Positions 32,448 through 35,671 of a stretch of DNA of 35,671 bases are shown piece after piece; positions within the stretch are counted from its first letter, which is position 1, and each line of letters starts with the position of its first letter. This stretch comes from CAJKWP01 sp050943075 (lineage in GTDB: Bacteria; Bacillota; Clostridia; Christensenellales; UBA1242): assembly GCA_050943075.1 (NCBI GenBank), contig JBMNOM010000007.1, forward strand, positions 1 through 35,671, written 5' to 3'. The notes below the pieces were generated by a model. The model was not told where the DNA came from. It saw nothing but the letters and a program-made list of their open reading frames with translations, and did not search any database. Both the position numbers and the translations under genes were made by a program.

Positions 32448-33725
32448 ATGTTAGATATTAATTTAATTAGAGAAAACCCAGAAAAAGTTAAAGCAGCTTT
32501 GCGTAAAAAAGGCTGGGATTTTAATGCAGACGAAATCATTGCTTTAAGCGAAGAAAAAAGAGCGCTTGTGAAAAATTCTGATGAATTAAAAGCGGAGAAA
32601 AACAAACTTTCTGCTTCTGTTCCTGCTGTTAAAAAAGCGGGCGGTAATGTGGAAGAGATTTTTGCCAAAGTTAAAGAAATTAATGCAACATTGGAAGAAG
32701 TTGACGCTAAAATTGCAACGCTTGAAAGCAAAATGAACGACATCTTGTTTGCATTGCCAAATATGCCAGATGAAGACTTGCTTGAGGGTGAAAAAGAAAA
32801 CAACAAAGTTGTTAGAACTTTTGGCGAAAAACCAAAGTTTGATTTTGAAGTTAAAGATCACATTGCTTTAAGTGAAAGTTTGGGGCTTGTGGACTATCAA
32901 ACAGCGGCAAAAATCAGTGGAAGAGGCACATGGCTTTACAAAAATGATGGCGCACGTCTTGAATGGGCTCTTTTAAACTATTTCATCAGTGAACATTTAA
33001 AAGATGGATATCAATTCATTCTTCCACCACATTTAATGAACTATGAAAGTGGTTTCACAGCAGGCCAATTTCCAAAATTTGGCGGTGATGTTTTCTGGCT
33101 TGAAGGAACAGAACCAAGAAAATATTTGTTGCCAACAGCAGAAACACCACTTGTTAATATTTACAGAAACGACATTTTAAAAGAAAGTGATTTGCCAAAG
33201 AAATTTTTTGCATACACACCTTGCTATCGTTCAGAAGCGGGCAGTTATAGAACAGAAGAAAGGGGCATGATTAGGGGCTTCCAATTCAATAAAATTGAAA
33301 TGTTCCAATTCACAACACCAGAAACTTCACGCGATGCTTTTGAAGAACTTGTTAACAAAGCAGCAAACCTTGTTGAAAAGCTTGGCCTTCATTATCAAGT
33401 GACAAAACTTGCAGCAGGTGATTGCTCACACTCAATGGCAAGAACATACGACATTGAAATTTGGATTCCAAGCATGGGTATTTACAAAGAAGTTTCATCT
33501 GTTTCAAATGCAAACGATTATCAAGCAAGAAGGGGCAACATTAGATACAGAGATGCTCAAACAGGTAAAATCAATTATGTTCACACACTTAACGGCTCTG
33601 GTCTTGCAACTTCAAGGCTTTTTCCAGCAATTTTGGAACAATATCAAAATGCAGATGGCAGTGTGACAATTCCAGAAGTTTTAGTTCCATTTATGGGTGG
33701 ACAAACAGTAATTAAACCAAATTAA
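32448..33725 (+). CDS. serS: Seryl-tRNA synthetase
   Basis: A 425-residue class II synthetase that charges tRNA-Ser and pre-charges tRNA-Sec. The N-terminal ~110 residues are the two-helix coiled-coil arm that grips the long variable arm of tRNA-Ser. Motif 2 is CYRSEAGSYRTEERGMIRGFQF (abridged: the RSEAG...RGxxRxHQF block with Phe-Gln), and motif 3 is LNGSGLATSRLFPAILE. LLPTAETPLVN is the serine-pocket TAE block. AAAAGGAAAG precedes the ATG. Regulation seems to be a plain promoter; many Firmicutes use a T-box here. The next gene starts 10 nt downstream in the same unit. Confidence 0.96.
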   Translation: MLDINLIRENPEKVKAALRKKGWDFNADEIIALSEEKRALVKNSDELKAEKNKLSASVPAVKKAGGNVEEIFAKVKEINATLEEVDAKIATLESKMNDILFALPNMPDEDLLEGEKENNKVVRTFGEKPKFDFEVKDHIALSESLGLVDYQTAAKISGRGTWLYKNDGARLEWALLNYFISEHLKDGYQFILPPHLMNYESGFTAGQFPKFGGDVFWLEGTEPRKYLLPTAETPLVNIYRNDILKESDLPKKFFAYTPCYRSEAGSYRTEERGMIRGFQFNKIEMFQFTTPETSRDAFEELVNKAANLVEKLGLHYQVTKLAAGDCSHSMARTYDIEIWIPSMGIYKEVSSVSNANDYQARRGNIRYRDAQTGKINYVHTLNGSGLATSRLFPAILEQYQNADGSVTIPEVLVPFMGGQTVIKPN

Positions 33726-33735
33726 GGAGATCAGT

Positions 33736-34701
33736 GTGAAGGTTTTTAACATTGAAACCATTGAAAGTTTCACAAATCCAATTTCAAGTTCTGTAAGCGA
33801 AAATGTGCTTGCTTATCTTGAAGTGCTTTTGATTGAAGTTATTGAAGAAATTAGGTTGAAAAATCCAATTATTTCAGAAGATTACAAGTTTTTATTAGTG
33901 GGCGACTACATGACAGGAACCACAACTTCAAACTCGGAAATTGATTTGTTTATGGTTTTCAATTCTCCACAACTTGAACTTAATTCAATTAAATTTTCAA
34001 ACGATAAATTAAAACAATTTTGGCTTAGATTAAAAAGAGCATATTATGAAATGCGCCAACAAAAAAAGTCTAAAAGAAGATTAAAACGCGAAGCCAAGAA
34101 GAAACAAAAAGTATTAGAAACGCAAAAAGAAGTTGAAATCCCTTCAAACAAATTCTCAATTTTGGACTTAAAGAACTTAATCATCAAAAAAATAATTGAA
34201 AAAGTTCCCCCAACAACAATTTTAACCTTCAATAAAACAGGTTTTAAAATTATAGACAAAGAAAATTTGGGAATAACAATCAGCGTGACTCCAGTTATCA
34301 AATCGGAAGAAAATTTAAGGGTTTACGATGAATATAAAGCCAAATTCACAAACTATAATTTCAAACAATTTGAAGAAAATTACGAAAAAAAATACAACGA
34401 AGTGGGCGAGAGCTTAGCAGACATGATAAGAGTTTTCAAAAACCTTTACTTCAATATTAATTCTTACTTGCCAAGCCAATTTTTCATTGAATCTTTGCTT
34501 TACAATGTGCCAAATGAATTGTTTGAAGCAACAAATTCTTATGAGTCCTTAATCAAAATTTTAAACTATCTTCACAACGCAAGCATTCAAAATTTTGTTT
34601 TCATTTACGATGCTAACACAAAACTTTTCAAAACTGAACTCATTGAGGAAAGCATTTCATCAATTTATAACTTAATTAAAAAAACTGACGAATTAATTTA
34701 A
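33736..34701 (+). CDS. OAS/CD-NTase-like nucleotidyltransferase-fold protein
   Basis: A 321-residue protein I would place near the OAS/CD-NTase branch of the DNA polymerase-beta superfamily. Residues 53-75 (LLVGDYMTGTTTSNSEIDLF, abridged) line up with the GS...DxD active-site strand, but the acids are Glu68 and Asp70 and the usual GS is Gly56-Asp57. The third catalytic Asp, usual in a hxDhhP strand, appears as Ser183 in ITISVTPV. LADMIRVFKNLYFN and LPSQFFIESLLYNVP (246-259) match the helical core of CD-NTases. Residues 96-135 form a Lys/Arg-rich insertion. GTG start with AAGGAG; co-transcribed with serS. No CBASS effector gene is adjacent. It may be an inactive or regulatory relative; the call is moderate. 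Confidence 0.55.
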   Translation: MKVFNIETIESFTNPISSSVSENVLAYLEVLLIEVIEEIRLKNPIISEDYKFLLVGDYMTGTTTSNSEIDLFMVFNSPQLELNSIKFSNDKLKQFWLRLKRAYYEMRQQKKSKRRLKREAKKKQKVLETQKEVEIPSNKFSILDLKNLIIKKIIEKVPPTTILTFNKTGFKIIDKENLGITISVTPVIKSEENLRVYDEYKAKFTNYNFKQFEENYEKKYNEVGESLADMIRVFKNLYFNINSYLPSQFFIESLLYNVPNELFEATNSYESLIKILNYLHNASIQNFVFIYDANTKLFKTELIEESISSIYNLIKKTDELI

Positions 34702-34826
34702 AGCAGTAAATAGGGCTTGAACTCCTTTAGGTTTAAAGTTTAAATACTTCAAATTTAAGTTTTGCTTAAAATAAGCGGTTGAAATGAATGGCAGAAAGAA
34801 TTTACTAAATACAAAACAAATAAAAG

Positions 34827-34854
34827 AAAAGCACCATTTAAGCGGTGCTTTTTT
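34827..34854 (+). terminator. Terminator of the serS operon
   Basis: AAAAGCACC / GGTGCTTTT with an 8-nt loop and T run. Confidence 0.85.
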
Positions 34855-35249
34855 AATGGTAAAAATGGCTTAAATGGAAAGAAAAGAGATAAAATTGCAT
34901 AAATTTTCTTTGCAACTAAACAAAAGAAAATTAAATATAAAAAAAATTATGAATAGTTTCGTTTATTAAAACTGATGTTTAAATTGGATTAATATAAAAA
35001 CAAGTTTAACCCATATTTTAAATTTAAAAGTGCGGCAAAGTGCATTAAAAATGCCTTAAGGAATTTTAAGTGCCTTGCTTCAAATTGAATTTGATTTTGC
35101 AATGCACGATAACATTGGCTTTATTTGTTTGAAATGAACAACAAAAAAAGCCGTAAATATGTTATCTTAACTTTAATTGTAGCATAACATAACCAGAAAA
35201 AAAGGAGGCTTTGACTTACTGCCTTGCTGGCTTGTTTAACCGCTTAAAA

Positions 35250-35277
35250 AAAAGCCCTTGTGTCTAATAGGGCTTTT
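35250..35277 (+). terminator. Terminator-like hairpin
   Basis: AAAAGCCCT / AGGGCTTTT, 9-bp stem with 10-nt loop TGTGTCTAAT; the 3' arm gives a short T run. A second AGGGCTTTT at 35349 could compete for the same left arm. Confidence 0.5.
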
Positions 35278-35452
35278 ATCCCTGCATAAATGTAATAAAA
35301 AGGACAAAACAAAAATGAACATACAAATGAAGTTCGATTTGATGATATAGGGCTTTTAATGTTGAATAACAAGCAAAGGCAAGGCAGGTTATCACGCACG
35401 ACAATAGTTTAAAAGTCTATTTCAATGTATAAATACATAATAGGGCAATAGT

Positions 35453-35511
35453 AAAGAGTTATTAAACTCTTTTAAACTATTCGCAAAAGACAGCTTTTGC
35501 GAATAGTTTAA
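35453..35511. repeat. Tandem hairpins with an 18-bp perfect stem
   Basis: AAAGAGTT-ATTA-AACTCTTT (35453-35472) is followed directly by TTAAACTATTCGCAAAAG / CTTTTGCGAATAGTTTAA (35472-35511), an 18-bp perfect stem with loop ACAG. There is no T run, so termination is unlikely. AATAGTTTAA from the right arm also occurs at 35403-35412. Confidence 0.75.
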
Positions 35512-35671
35512 GTATTATTTTAGACACATTCATTATATTTATATAATTTGTTTGATTTATGAGTTTAACAACTAATATTTATTATTCATATTTACATTAA
35601 ATTTTTTAAAATGCATAACACATAATACATAATACTTTACGCTACATCATTTAAAATCTTTTAAATTGATT

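Larger units (their letters stand above)
34702..35671. other. 970-bp non-coding right end
   Basis: No credible gene was found. The region holds the serS-operon terminator, a dyad TATGTTAT/ATAACATA (35158-35191), a hairpin AAAAGCCCT/AGGGCTTTT (35250-35277), two adjacent hairpins at 35453-35511, and a possible fragment of the GTGTTAT repeat. The hexamer TAGGGC occurs four times (34711, 35268, 35348, 35441), twice as TAGGGCTTTTA. CTGCCTTGC (35219-35227) has a complement GCAAGGCAG near 35380. It could carry decayed genes, an unrecognised RNA or a replication/recombination site. Confidence 0.5.

Noticed and set aside
35200..35340. Small ORFs near AAAGGAGGC (TTG start) and MNIQMKFDLMI
   Set aside because: The TTG is only 2 nt from the ribosome-like site and gives 18 residues through a hairpin; the other has 11 residues and a weak site. 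Neither is supportable as a gene.

Overview
This is a low-G+C chromosomal segment from a Gram-positive, probably spore-forming, Clostridia-like Firmicute. The evidence is AT-rich intergenic DNA, strong AAGGAG-type ribosome sites, sigma-A promoters with 16-18 bp spacers, a DAP-type MurE, sporulation genes (spoIVB and a SpoIIM-like gene), and an OLE RNA with oapA beside argR-recN-spoIVB. No rRNA, tRNA, CRISPR array, IS element or prophage was seen, so the window is core chromosome and not an island.

Layout. Positions 1-1500 hold a small membrane protein, yqgF, a DUF1292 gene and an unrecognised 49-residue Ser/Thr/Arg-rich protein. Positions 1700-4900 hold an orphan NMT1/THI5-type solute-binding protein (minus), a small two-helix membrane protein, rnhA (minus) and a P-loop nucleoside kinase (minus). 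Positions 5040-9930 are a compact peptidoglycan and division operon, murE-mraY-murD-ftsW, lacking murF, murG and murC. Positions 10085-11730 hold a ~600-nt structured RNA that I identify as OLE RNA, followed by oapA, each with its own promoter and terminator. Positions 12170-16970 carry argR with ARG-box-like operators, recN, spoIVB and a SpoIIM-like gene. Positions 17185-24230 carry smc-ftsY and a convergent class A penicillin-binding protein. Positions 24300-31080 are miaB-mutS-mutL-miaA, which joins both steps of ms2i6A37 tRNA modification to mismatch repair; this MiaB has no room for a TRAM domain. Positions 31215-34850 hold a tyrosine recombinase (minus) divergent from serS, followed by a gene whose fold signature resembles OAS/CD-NTase nucleotidyltransferases but with altered catalytic acids. 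The last ~820 bases appear non-coding and contain strong hairpins.

The most striking content is the OLE RNA/OapA pair, a ribonucleoprotein system described in anaerobic and extremophilic Firmicutes and linked there to membranes and Mg2+/alcohol/cold stress. Next come the CD-NTase-like gene behind serS, a family of short intergenic repeats with paired GTGTTAT boxes, a TTCGCAAAA motif shared by the recombinase promoter and an 18-bp perfect hairpin, and three genes that look leaderless. Identifications come from reading motifs and context; no database search was run.
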